Positions 1-13,000 of a stretch of 64,000 bases of DNA are shown here, piece by piece. The stretch is taken from positions 71,052,001-71,116,000 of the forward strand of contig CM060733.1 of assembly GCA_030704615.1 (NCBI GenBank), read 5' to 3'. This stretch comes from Takakia lepidozioides (taxonomy: Eukaryota > Streptophyta > Takakiopsida > Takakiales > Takakiaceae). Made by a program: the position numbers and the translations under genes. Positions within the stretch are counted from its first letter, which is position 1; the number at the start of each line of letters is the position of its first letter. The notes beneath the pieces were generated by a model. It searched no databases. It saw nothing but the letters and a program-made list of their open reading frames with translations, and was not told where the DNA came from.

Positions 1-71
1 TGTCTGTACTTGTCTGTGCAACCTCATTTGAATGCCATTAGTTGATTCGTAACCAATATTTCTCTTTTCAG

Positions 72-218
72 CTGGGCCATGTTTTGGCGTGCGATTGGGT
101 GGATCTGAAGAAAAGTATTCCTTGGCTTGTATTCCACTATGTGACCGCGTCGAGCACTGCAATTTTTGTCGGGACCCATCGTTGCACGGTGGCAATCATG
201 TCAGACGGTGAGGGGTGA
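72..218 (+). other. possible terminal exon of an unknown gene at the window edge
   Basis: A pyrimidine-rich stretch ending in CAG (about 61-71) is followed by 48 open codons and a TGA at 216-218. The predicted peptide (starts LGHVLACDWVDLKKS) is not recognised. It could be the last exon of a gene that begins left of the window, or chance. The rest of 219-1030 shows nothing I can support. Confidence 0.15.
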
Positions 219-1061
219 ATAGTTGTAGGATCTATTTGGGCGATCTGTTTCCTACTCGATGGCGTGATTTATTACGATTGCGGTCCACTGAATTTCATCA
301 TCTCCTCGGTGCCCTTCACTGGCAGATGGATTTGTTCTGTAATCTTCTGAAATCATAAGTGAATTGAATGTTTTGCATGATTGTGCCTATCCACTGAATG
401 CATGCTGTGATCGTCTGTCGCTTCGCAGTATGAGCCTTGGTTTCGATGGTGACCGCAATGCCCAAACACTGTAATGCATGGCCACCATTTACACATATCC
501 TCACATACAGAGTGCAGTGCACAATCGCCTCTCTAGCACGTTCGCCGTGTTCAATAGTTCTCCACACAACCCAAACGCCTTAGTAATATGGTTTGTATGC
601 AGCCGTTACATTCACTTCCATCCCCTGCACCACAATTTCGCAAACTTTAACCAATAATATGTACACACGTCATCAGTTGTTCCCTGTCACGGACTCACCC
701 TCTCGTTCATCCATGTGATGATCTGGCAGAATGCATTACAGTGAGAGTCATGAAGTCATATGTCTGTCTATCAATATGCACACGTCATTCCATTGTAGCC
801 ATGACCGTGACTGGCAGTCATATCTGCCATGCCAATATTCATGGTCAAACATGTTTGACATGTGTTGAGCAAAGTCCGGAGTCATGCAGTCGCGTATACG
901 CCTTCCCCATACCAGCTTTACGACTTGAACGACATTTACAACTGCAAACGACATTTCTGCCACTTTCCATTTTATTTTTCCCCCCCATGTGTAAGCCTCT
1001 TCATGCATGTTTTCTTGTATATGAAGAACTAATAAACGAGGATGGATGCCTAGGAGTTTTG

Positions 1062-1647
1062 GGAGATCCTCATTGCCGAGGAGACTGATGGCGAGAAGAA
1101 GCCGAAGTTTGCTCGGGGTCGTGAGGCAGCCACCCTCCGCCTAGAGAAGGGGGATTCCACGCACAAATTTGGCCCGGGAGGAGCCAAATCGTTTGCCACC
1201 CGCTTTGTAAGATCTTTATTCCCTATCGATTTTGTTTATTTGTTTTTTCTTCAAGTATGTCTTCGCTAATCTTCTCTATCTCTTTCTAATGCGAAATTTT
1301 TATTTGTTTATACTCTTGTGTAGACAAAAAGGTTTGGGAGACAACCCTCCGTTGAGGAGGTGGAGTATACCAAGATCCATGGGTATGCAGGCCTCATTAC
1401 ACGAATGAAGGCATGTAAGATGCTCAAGAACAGGAGGAGGAAGAAGAGGTTGTCCTCTAAGGTTCAGCCATGTACTGAGGGTGACGACGGGGAGAACCAC
1501 GATGATGAGAGTGAGGGTAGTGAGAGTGATGATAGTCATGTGAGTGAGACTGACACCGACTGTGATGGTGATGATGACGGTGTTGACGACAATGATGCAG
1601 CTCGTGAGGGATCTAGCCCTGGGAGTTTGGAGGGTCAGGGTGAGTAG
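1062..1647 (+). pseudogene. CACTA (Ptta/En/Spm) transposase C-terminal remnant
   Basis: There are two exon-like blocks, about 1062-1206 (ends at a GTAAG donor) and 1324-1647 (starts after TAG, ends at a stop). The first contains GGAKSFATRF and the second RFGRQPSVEEVEYTKIHG. Together they resemble the 'GskSFa... GreP...E.F..TH' signature at the end of plant Ptta/En/Spm transposases. The last 50 residues are very rich in Asp, Glu and Ser. No upstream catalytic part is visible in the window, so this is a partial copy. The repeat-rich DNA that follows would fit the subterminal region of the same element. The family assignment rests on a short motif and is tentative. Confidence 0.4.
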
Positions 1648-1779
1648 TAGGGATGATGTACACCATTTGAGGTCGATTTTCATGTATATATATATATCCA
1701 CATGCGCATGATGTGGGGCTCTTGACAATCCCCAAATTCCCTAAACCTAAACCTAGCCCTAAACTCACAATCCTAATCC

Positions 1780-2790
1780 AGGCCTCAAACCTTGGTGCTT
1801 GGGCATCGCAGATGGGGGCTGCCCTAAAATTCTATTTGAAAAAAAGCATCGTAGGTTTAATGCGACGCCCAGAGCATCGCAGATGGGGGCCACTACAATA
1901 TTATTTTTTAAAAACAAACCATCGCAAGTTTACTGCGATGCAAAGGGCGTCGTAGATGGGGCCCACCCTAAAATTCAGTTTGAAAAAAAACCGTCGCAGA
2001 TTTCCTGCGACGCGTCTGCCGTCGCACATTGGGACACATACTGGGGCCCCTAAAACCATCGCAAGTTTTCTGCGACGCCCAAAGCGTGGGCCACCTTAAA
2101 ATTGGATTTGAAATAAAAACGTCGCAAATTAATTGTGATGCCTCTGCCGTCGCACATTGGGGCCCCCAAAAGTGCCACTGAGGTCGCAAGCGGGGCACCT
2201 AATATATATATATAATAAGCCGAAAGAAAAAACAAAAAACAATTTCATTACCCGAAAGACGTCGCAGTTTTACTGCGACGCCCGGGGCGACGCAGACGTA
2301 GGCACCTTCATAAAAAAAAATATGTATATATATTTTAAAAAAAAAGTGACAAACGTCGCAGTTTTATTGCGACGCACCAGACGTCGCAGAAATGGATTAA
2401 ACAAGAACAATTTATAATTAACAATAATTATTTACAAACTTCAAATAAAAAGCGTCGCACGGAAACGACGACGCCAGGGACGACGCAGCGGGGAAGCGAT
2501 GCACAGGGCGTCGCTCTTGAATGCGACGTTGTGCGCGTCGCCAACCGCTTAGGTCGTCGCAGCAGTTACCGACGCCAGGCGTGTCGCAATATTTGGGTTC
2601 CAGGGTGGCGCAATTTGTGACCCCCCTGGCATCACCTTAAATCCGCAATCTGCGACGCCCCCATAGCGACGCAAATGCGACGCCATAGGCATCGCAGATT
2701 TGCGATTTCCGCCAGGCCGAAAATCCACGATTAGCGTCGCCTGGGGCATCGTTGGGGCGTCGCTAACCCCCTCCAAATGGTGTTGTGTTT
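1780..2790. repeat. palindromic CGTCGCAG / CTGCGACG repeat block
   Basis: A short motif, CGTCGCAG with variants such as CATCGCAG, recurs many times in both orientations. It is often paired as a small hairpin (for example GTCGCAG-ATTTC-CTGCGAC near 1993-2012 and CGTCGCAG-TTTTA-CTGCGACG near 2260-2281). The block is broken by A-rich and TA-rich stretches. Dense direct and inverted short repeats of this kind are typical of the subterminal regions of plant CACTA transposons, which bind the transposase. I could not find a clean CACTA terminal inverted repeat at the right edge. Confidence 0.55.
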
Positions 2791-2950
2791 GTTTGTTGCC
2801 CCCTCTCGAGACCAGCAACACTTGTTGTTCTCAGCCCCCCACATTTTATTTTTATTTTTACTTTTTGGGATCTGGAATGTAGAGGTTGTTTCCTGATGAG
2901 GCCAACTTTTGGGTTTGCATAACAGGTGCCAGGCTTATGGGGAAAGAGAA

Positions 2951-3727
2951 GAAGTCCCCTGCCCCAAAGAAAGGGGCGGAGAACCGTATACTCTGCCGGC
3001 ACGTGTGACGCGGGCTGGCATCTCACGGTTTACCAGCCCCGTCAACAGCCATAGCTAGAGGGGTTGTCCGCCCCTTGAGGCCGGTCCCCCCCCTCTTGTC
3101 CTTGTCTTGGATGCGCCAGGGGCCGGCTCAGCCAGCTCTCATATTCGGGAGATTATTGCTGAGCCGGATGCTCAGTTGAGCACACCCCCGGCCACCAAGA
3201 CGGGTGAAATGTACCTTGGCAAGCGCATCACCCGTTCGGGAGCCCGGTATGGACAACTTTTGGATGTCACCCCTATAGCGACCCCTTCTTTCGCAGCGAA
3301 GGCTGCACTTGCCAAGGCCCAAGGTCAGGTTCAAGGGCCTTTGGAAGTGGTCGTTCCTAGCCCAATGTTGAGGATGAGGGAGGAGGAGATGAAGAGGGCC
3401 AATGTTGAATTAGTCAAGCTGGGTGAGGGCCTCGATCGTGTGGAGCATTTGGGGGGGGGGGAGCTACGGGCCGGTGGAGAGTCTAGCCGGTCAGCGATGC
3501 CGCCCCCTCACCCTAATTTTGAGTATCTTATCTTGAAAGTGGATGGCTCAATCTATCCACATTTGAGGCAGTGTATGCCTGACAAGTCACAAGCCACCAC
3601 GTCAGGGAAGGCGGGTTGTGGGAGGGCGACGTGGCGGATAGGGAAGCGAGGGTGGCAAGGCGTGGGCGAGGGCCTGGGCGCGGAAGGCTTGGGGGCAGGC
3701 GGGCCCCACACGCCCGCGTGGCGCTGA
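2951..3727 (+). CDS. unrecognised GC-rich ORF, probably transposon-derived
   Basis: An ATG-led ORF (3107-3727, 206 codons) follows a shorter lysine-rich piece beginning MGKEKKSPAPKKGAENR at about 2957. The N-terminal half looks like a real low-complexity plant protein (STPPATKTGEMYLGKRITRSGARYG region, then a charged stretch rich in Glu, Lys and Arg). The C-terminal part, from about 3600, is Gly/Arg/Ala-rich and reads open on several frames because the DNA there is very GC-rich. No domain is recognised. Its position directly after the CACTA-like repeats suggests it belongs to a mobile element, but a host origin is possible. Confidence 0.2.
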
Positions 3728-4023
3728 GGAGCGGGGAGTCCAGGGGGAGGAGCGTGAGGGCTGGGCGCTCACGTGGCGCGGAGGACGTGGCAGGGCGGGC
3801 AGTTTTTGCCCGGGCACCCGCACTATCCCTCAAAAGTGTTTGGGACATAGTGCCGAGGCTGGGCTACATGTTGGTTGTCTATCTCCTCTTCAATCTGAAG
3901 GGTGGGTTGGTCCCAGGCGAACAGTGATGAATCTTGGAGCAGTACACTTCTCCCACATTTCCACGCCCTGTTTTTCAAAAGAAAAAAGAAAAAAAAAGAA
4001 AAGAGGCAGAAACAAAACAATTA

Positions 4024-4130
4024 ATATAAAATATAACCGTATAATTGCAAAACCCTAATTCCAACCCTAACAGGAGCCTTTTAGGCTCGCTCTCCGGCTT
4101 TCCCTTTCTCTCTGTGCAACCCGCCTTCGA
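4024..4130 (+). promoter_or_regulatory. ribosomal-protein type promoter with telo-box
   Basis: The stretch before the S23 gene has an AT-rich TATAAAATATAA segment (about 4025-4036), a telo-box AAACCCTAA at 4050-4058 followed by a second CCCTAA at about 4065-4070, and a pyrimidine-rich tract CTTTCCCTTTCTCTCTG at about 4098-4115. Telo-boxes and oligopyrimidine leaders are hallmarks of plant translation-machinery genes. The start site itself cannot be placed from sequence. Confidence 0.6.
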
Positions 4131-4195
4131 GCCGCCGCTGCCGCTGCGCGATCAATTTTGCGTGCCAAGTTGTTTTGTTCTCGTAATCTGCAACC

Positions 4196-6205
<2,010 letters not shown>

Positions 6206-6903
6206 AAACATACTTTTGCCTCCAAACCTAGAGATTATCAGGGCTGTGCCACAAATGTTCAAGAGCTATGCAGGGTGCTATTAAGGCGAGGATATTGAAC
6301 TAGTGCTTGGTTTAGTCTAGCCTTCCCCGGCAAGATGTTGTCCCCATATAGCCATTGGTATGTGTTGAGCCAGAATTGGAGTAAGATTTTCACAGCCTTA
6401 GTGAGTTGTCATGAGGTCAGTGACTCTGATTGGGAAGTTCTCAGCGTTCCGGTTTGGGTGATGGGAGCGGGAAAATCCTCATATAACAACAGTTTTGATA
6501 TCATGGTGCACTATCAATTTGCCGTCTGTACATAGAATTGCATCTGCTGTACCCTGATGCAACATCCTCCAGGGCATACCCTTCACCCACACAAGCCCCA
6601 GTGATCTTTGCCATTACAACATGACTGAAGGTCTCAATTTTCTTGGTCAGACACCACCCAGATGCAAAGCATGCATGCACACATCAATGGCACAAGAGTC
6701 TCGGATTATATCTTAAACAGTTTTCATTGTGGTTCTATTGATGTTTGAAATCGTGTGTAGATTTAGCAAGCGGCATTCTGCCTTCTCTGATGTTGATTAG
6801 GAACGCTAAGAAAGCATGAGATGTTGCAAGAAATCAACGTCACAATCTACGAATACCATAATTACAGCACCTCGTTCTTGTTTGCACTGTACATGCACAT
6901 TTT

Positions 6904-6904
<1 letters not shown>
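6206..6904. other. S23 3' region and intergenic space
   Basis: This stretch holds the 3' untranslated region of the S23 gene and the gap before the next gene. I see no further coding signal, only short open stretches without recognisable similarity. Confidence 0.5.

Positions 6905-6946
<42 letters not shown>
6905..6946. repeat. (CT)n microsatellite upstream of the NFXL2-like gene
   Basis: About 40 bases of nearly pure CT dinucleotides end 55 bases before the proposed NFXL2 start codon, so it probably lies in the 5' untranslated region or core promoter. CT microsatellites are common there in plants. The same dinucleotide flanks the LINE copies inside this gene. Confidence 0.8.
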
Positions 6947-6948
<2 letters not shown>

Positions 6949-7000
6949 CACACTCAAATCCCTCTCCCAGCTCATGACTTGGTGAAGTGCCGTTGGCAGC

Positions 7001-10000
7001 ATGGAGAGAAGGGGCGGGCAAATCTCAAAGAGTTCCGGTAGAGGTAGGGGGGCCTGGGCGAATCCTCTTCAGGAAATGTCACAGCTTGCAAGGGGGTTGA
7101 TAATCACTTCTCCTCCATCGCTGCCTGGCGAGGGTCGGGGGATCGGGGGGACTGCACGCGGCGCCGAAGGCCTTCCGGGAAAGGTTGCTATCACTTTTTG
7201 TAGCAGTGATGAATCCGACAGTGGCGGGGAGATGGGGGACCCAGGTCTTGATGTTGACAAGCTGGAGTCGTCCATTATGGGCGATTATTCGAGCTCTCAT
7301 GACATGCATGACACAGGTGAATGTTTTTTTTTCCAGCGCAGTACATGTAGAGGGTTTCTAGGCAGGACTACCTTTCTTGGTTCGAGCGATTATGTCGTAA
7401 TTCCTTACCATGTCACAGATGCTACATTGAGGGAGTGACCCGGTGGTTGGGTGGCAAACGTTCCTATGGAATTGATATAGTTCTTTTGCCAACCTCATGC
7501 CCTGTTTTCTAGATTGGGTTCAGTCTAGCTGGTCATGCGATTGATTATTGAGGGAGAGAGAGAGAGAGGTTCACATAGCGTGTCAAAGCTTGACAAGGAA
7601 ACACTCAGCGCAATGTGCTGTGTTTGACTCTTTTTAATGACATCAGACAGCCTAATCTAGGCACCATCAAATTGCCTCTACCCAGATCTGCCTCCATACC
7701 TCCCTTTACGTATCCTTGCTGGAAAACCAGTTTTTAGGTGTACAAAGTGGCAATCAGATGCACACTAGGTAGGCCCTTCTCAGAAACAGATCTGTCTCCT
7801 CACTTCCATATAATAGGAAGCGACAGTAGAAGTAGGAAGAGCACAAGTGTCTGCTTAGTAGTAACTCCTTTCCATGTAGGTACATGCTCATAGATCCATC
7901 AAACCGTTCAGAGCAAAAACAGCAGTAGTATGTCTACATAATCAACACATACAAACAGATTTGAGGTTTGAGAGAGCTCCAAGCCTCACTCCCTTAGTCT
8001 CTTGCCCTCAGTAGCATTTCCTGCAACAAAAGAAGGTGAAGTGGCATCACCTGGATCGAATCACAGCCAACCAACCAACCAACAAACAGATTAGTGATCC
8101 CTATGGAACCCCAGGCTTAAACCACTTCACATTTGTTATCAATGTCATCCCTGCAAGTCATACTAGCAAAGAGAGGAGAGGTAAGGGAGGTCCTTTCAGC
8201 CATTTCAGTCAACGAAGCTATTAACACAGTAGCAGAACCTATTTCAGCCTATGCTCCAGAGGGAGGGGGGGGATGGTCTCATGACAGTAAGCACCAATTC
8301 CCAGTACTAGAGCAAAGTACTCAAGCAAAGGCATAACAGAGGCCCTTGGATTGCTCAAGTATTTGTAGATTCAAAGTAGAGCTAGTCAAGTCCATGTAAG
8401 TTCTTCATAGTGTCCACTCTCCTTGTGTTGCCACACCAAGCAGCCCTTCAAAGAATTAAGGAGTCTGAATGGATACCTGGCTTGAAGTCATAGTTCAGCA
8501 GTAAGGTAGTCAGTGGCCAGGCTTTCTAACCTTATAGGGCTGCTGCTTTAGGTTAAGACCCAATGAAAACCCTAGTGTGTCATCCCATCAATCGTTATTT
8601 GGATCTGGAAAAAAAGAGGGAGAGAGAGGAAAATCCTCAAACCTCTCATTTTCAGGTTTCCTAATTCTGGGACAAGGCATTGGCTACAGTAGACCAGCCA
8701 AGAGAGCAATTCACATTGACCGGATCATGTAGAAGGTGTACACATATACTCTGGTTGGTGAATCAGAAAATGAATATTGTCTTCAGGTTGCCCACACAAC
8801 GGGCATTTGCAATCCCCCTTTCCTCTCTGCTTCTGTTTGCAGCTCAAAGCTAGGCTTCCCGCCCCGAGTTTAAATTTCAGTCTTGTGCCGAGAGTGGGTA
8901 AACCCATATTCAAGGATAGACAGAAAGAGAGAGAGAGAGTATGAAGGATCAGGCACATTTTGAGTGTTGTTACAAAGAACACATTCACATTCGAGGGAGG
9001 GAGAGAGAGAGGAAGTACTCATACAATGTTTTGCTGGAGCCTTGTGGCCATAGAACCCGTGCCCAGTTTGGACGGAACAAGAGGGAACAGACCTACCTTT
9101 GCCAGGGGCTCACTCTAGTAGTGGGACTTACCTTGATATAAACAATTTGTTTGGACTTCCCAGATTTTCTCTAGAAAGCCCTTCCACAAGCATCAATTCC
9201 GTGTGTGATCTGCCCAGAAGTTAGACCGCAACCGGGCCAGGGCTTTAGGCTCAACCTTCAGATTTCCAAAGTTGGTGAACAGAGGTGCAGGGACTATGTT
9301 CTTGATGGTCCTGAAGAGGGTAGCTCTCTGATGAGAATACCCTGGACATTGTATCAGAAAATGGATATTGGTCTTCAGGCCGCCTGCACATTGGGCTTTG
9401 ACAACCTCCCTTTCCTCTCTGCATCTGTTTATTGTTCAAAGGTAGACTCCCTGCCCGAGTTCAAATTTCAGTCTAATGCCAAGGCTGTTCAGGTCATCCT
9501 TGAGGTCCTCACCCATGTCACAGACTGGAAACAGGTTCAACTTCGTTTGTTTGGACATTCTTTGTTCTTCCAACATGACCGTAGACACATCAGCCTCCAA
9601 GTCAGCGTCATCCAGCAGGGTCAGTGCTTCCTGCCTAATATTGAGGTACTTGAAAATCTCCCCTACCCTTTTCCGCCAGGACATAGCCTGTTAACAGGAC
9701 CGTCTTACTTCCAAGAAATAGAGTTGATTATCTGAGGATATCTGGTAGTAGGCATGCGATTCAACTTGCCCCACCATCTGACCTTGAACTCATCACGTTG
9801 AGAGCTCACGCGCGGTATGCCAAACTCGGCCCGAACAGCCACGTTAGCTGTTCTATAGCATGGTGACATGCTTTCTTTGAGCACCAAAACCTGAATGGAT
9901 TCTAAAGTCTTAGCATGGTTGGAGTTGCCCTCCCATATGGCAGATGCATACTCCAAGGTAGGCCTAATACTTCTGCAAAGCCTGGTCCTTTTAACTTCAG

Positions 10001-13000
10001 AATAAATAGCAGTTTGAACCACTTTTTGTATATGATGCATCTGAAGTACAACAGGAGGAGAACTCTCCAGCAATATATGTGTAGGAAGGGAGCTCAGGGA
10101 TCTCTTCAATGGTGGTCCATTGGATATCCCCTCCTCCCTCCCCATGATCATTGAAAGCCACCACGCGCATTTACTAACATTGGCTCCTATCCTCCACTGG
10201 TAGAGAGAATGTACTCATTAAGACGTTTGCCGCAGCCTTGTGGCCATAGGCTCCATGCCCAGTCTGGGTGGAACAAGAGGGAACAGACACTACCTTTGTG
10301 AGGGGCTCCAGTAGTGGGACTTACCATGATATAAACAATTAGTTCGGCTAGAGAGAGAGAGACAGTGTAGAAAACAGCAAAACAAGGTTGATTCCTGCTA
10401 AAGCAAGTGTCAATTATGGTGTCACTTCATCCATAATATAGGCAGACATGCAAAGCAATGCAATTGGCAGTAACTCTTCGGGTTCTGGATTTATGTATTG
10501 GTTGTATTTTGATGCAAAATTATGGAGATTATAAGTATTTGATCCATTAATTGTAAACTTGGAGAACAATTCTGGGTAAGTGAAGGTGGAGACAAGGGCT
10601 GATACTGGTGTAAAGAGTGCAGCAACAACTGATGTGGTTTTGAGTTTGCGATGTTGAAAGAGAGCTAGGAGTGGATTTTCTCTTTCTTTCTCTCAAGGCA
10701 TTCTATGGTGTCTTGTGGGCCTCAGATGCACGTAAGATTTAAATATTTATTTCTACATGCAAGCAAACAGAGTAAATAATTTTGTTTCTTTGTGTACTTA
10801 ATTCTGTCAGTCACATATCAAATTGTTGATCCTGGTTGGAGCAGGCCTTGCAAAGATCCGTGCATTGTTGCTGGCAAGGTGCAGTGGCGCAACAGCATGC
10901 TTGATCTGTCTAGAGAAAGTGAGGGCAACAGATCCTGTGTGGGACTGCAAGATGGGGTGTCATGCAGTTTTCCACCTTATCTGCATACAGGCATGGGCGC
11001 GGCAAGCCTTAGGGGTTACTGCACAGCGCTCCCTTGGTCAACTTTCAGGTCAGCATTTTCCAGTAGCCGTGGCTGAGGCAGCAGAGAGTGCTTGCTGGCA
11101 CTGCCCAAAATGCCGTGCCGAATACTCAAAGTCTGAGCTGCCCCGAGAATATTGCTGCTTCTGCAGAAAGCAAGTGGAACCCAAAAATGACCCCTGGTTA
11201 GCCCCACACACATGTGGACACAGGTGTGGGCGGAGTCTTCCCGGAGACTGTGGGCATGAATGTACACTGCTGTGCCACCCGGGGCCCTGCCCGACATGCC
11301 CCCAATTTCTGGAGTTTAGGTGAGTTACATATTTTTGCATGAGGTTCTGCAATGGTTTTGGCAGTTTTATTGTTTTCACAACATGTTGAGTCATTTGTTT
11401 CTCATGCTCTGCTGGTCGCTGGCTCAGTTGCCCCAGTGTTTCAGGTAGCAAACAGTTTCATCCAAATTTTAAGAATGTGTCATTCAGGGAGCTTGATATG
11501 GGTTAGGTAGCACTGTGGAGTGCTGGAATATGCTGCCATGAGCAGCAGCATGGAAATTGTGTACCAATTCTTCCTTAGCCACTGTCCTTATTTTTGGCTA
11601 ACTCTATCCAGTCCTTCTCTGATACATTGGTGGGCTCTAATCTGTTTCAACAAACTTCAGGTGCTTTTGTGGGGCAGATTCAGAGGTGCGTCGTTGTGGC
11701 CACCGCAAGTTTTCATGTGGGAAGTGCTGTGGGCAGCTTTTAGGCTGTGGTGAGCACACTTGTGAAAGTCCTTGTCATGAGGGAGCATGCCCCCAGTGCA
11801 CCAAGACTGCCTTTCATCAGTGTCGATGTGGCCGAATAAGTCAGATTCGAGGATGTGCAGAGGCAGATCTTCGGTGTGCAGAGCCATGTGGTAAGCAATT
11901 ATCCTGCCAGAGGCACTGGTGTGACAAGGGCTGCCACTCAGGGCCCTGTGGAGATTGTGCTTTGATTGGCAAGCGCAGCTGTCCGTGTGGCAAAGTGGAA
12001 CGTAAGGGAATTGCCTGCGACGTGGCAGTGTCTACATGTGGGTCCACGTGTGAAAAAGTGCTGCGCTGTAACATCCACTGCTGCCAAGAGCGTTGCCATT
12101 TTGGGCCATGTAATGACACATGCCGTGTTGTCCTTACCAAGTCCTGTCGATGTGGAGGCCTGAAGAAAGAGGTCAGTGCTGTGGTGTTTGTCATTTGTAT
12201 TTGAAGCATGTGTAGTTCACTTTGGAACCTCCGCAGCTCGAGAATTTGTCACGGACAACTCTCAAGCACGTTTACAGCCCACAATCTCGTTGGGGAATGA
12301 TTTGCCAGCTTGTCAGCCACTATTTGGCTGTGGCTACCACGTGACAAGTCTTTGCTCATAGCCATTTGAACCACCAACATCAGAACATATTGAAGAAGTG
12401 AAACCAGTGGCATGAAAAGCCATGAGCGTTTCAGGGGACTGATTATGTGGAGAGAAGAAGTGCTTTGTCTCTTTTTGGGTTTCTTCCGGCCATCACATGT
12501 ACAAGTTCCTATTGCAAGTGGCACCTTTATACTGAGGCCTGAGGGGCAATCTTGATTCCCCCAAATTGCAAAGATTGCTGGCGCTCAAGGTGCTGCAATG
12601 AGTCTTATTCAGAAATCTGCTTGTGCCAAATGTGTTCTCTGGGAGTAGGTGGCAGTTTGTTGGAGGCTACTATGTAACTTGGGAACAAAACTAGTTTTTT
12701 GTGTTTTCAGAGTATTTGGCATGCATGTGTTATACAACGTCATTTATCCAAGCACTATGCTGTTTTTTCTGCACAGGTAGATATCCTGCCTTATTACGAT
12801 TGTGATGGATTTCAACTCCCAGAGTAGGATGATCACGTCTTGTTCCCTAAGTTTGTCATGGCTCGCTTGGCTTTGTCAAGGGTTTGGGTAGCTATGTGTG
12901 TTTTGCACGCGGGACCCCTAACCTTGACAGGTTACTCTCAAGGTCTCTAACATGACGGTAACTCTGGGTCCATCCAAATAACATGCATATGTCCAACACA

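Noticed and set aside
741-1088. 115-codon ORF near the left end
   Set aside because: No recognisable motif, no splice context, overlapping ORF on the other strand; most likely chance.
12206-12540. Possible additional NFXL2 exon after exon 3
   Set aside because: Exon 3 joins in phase directly to 13050 with the expected protein sequence; nothing in this stretch matches the family.
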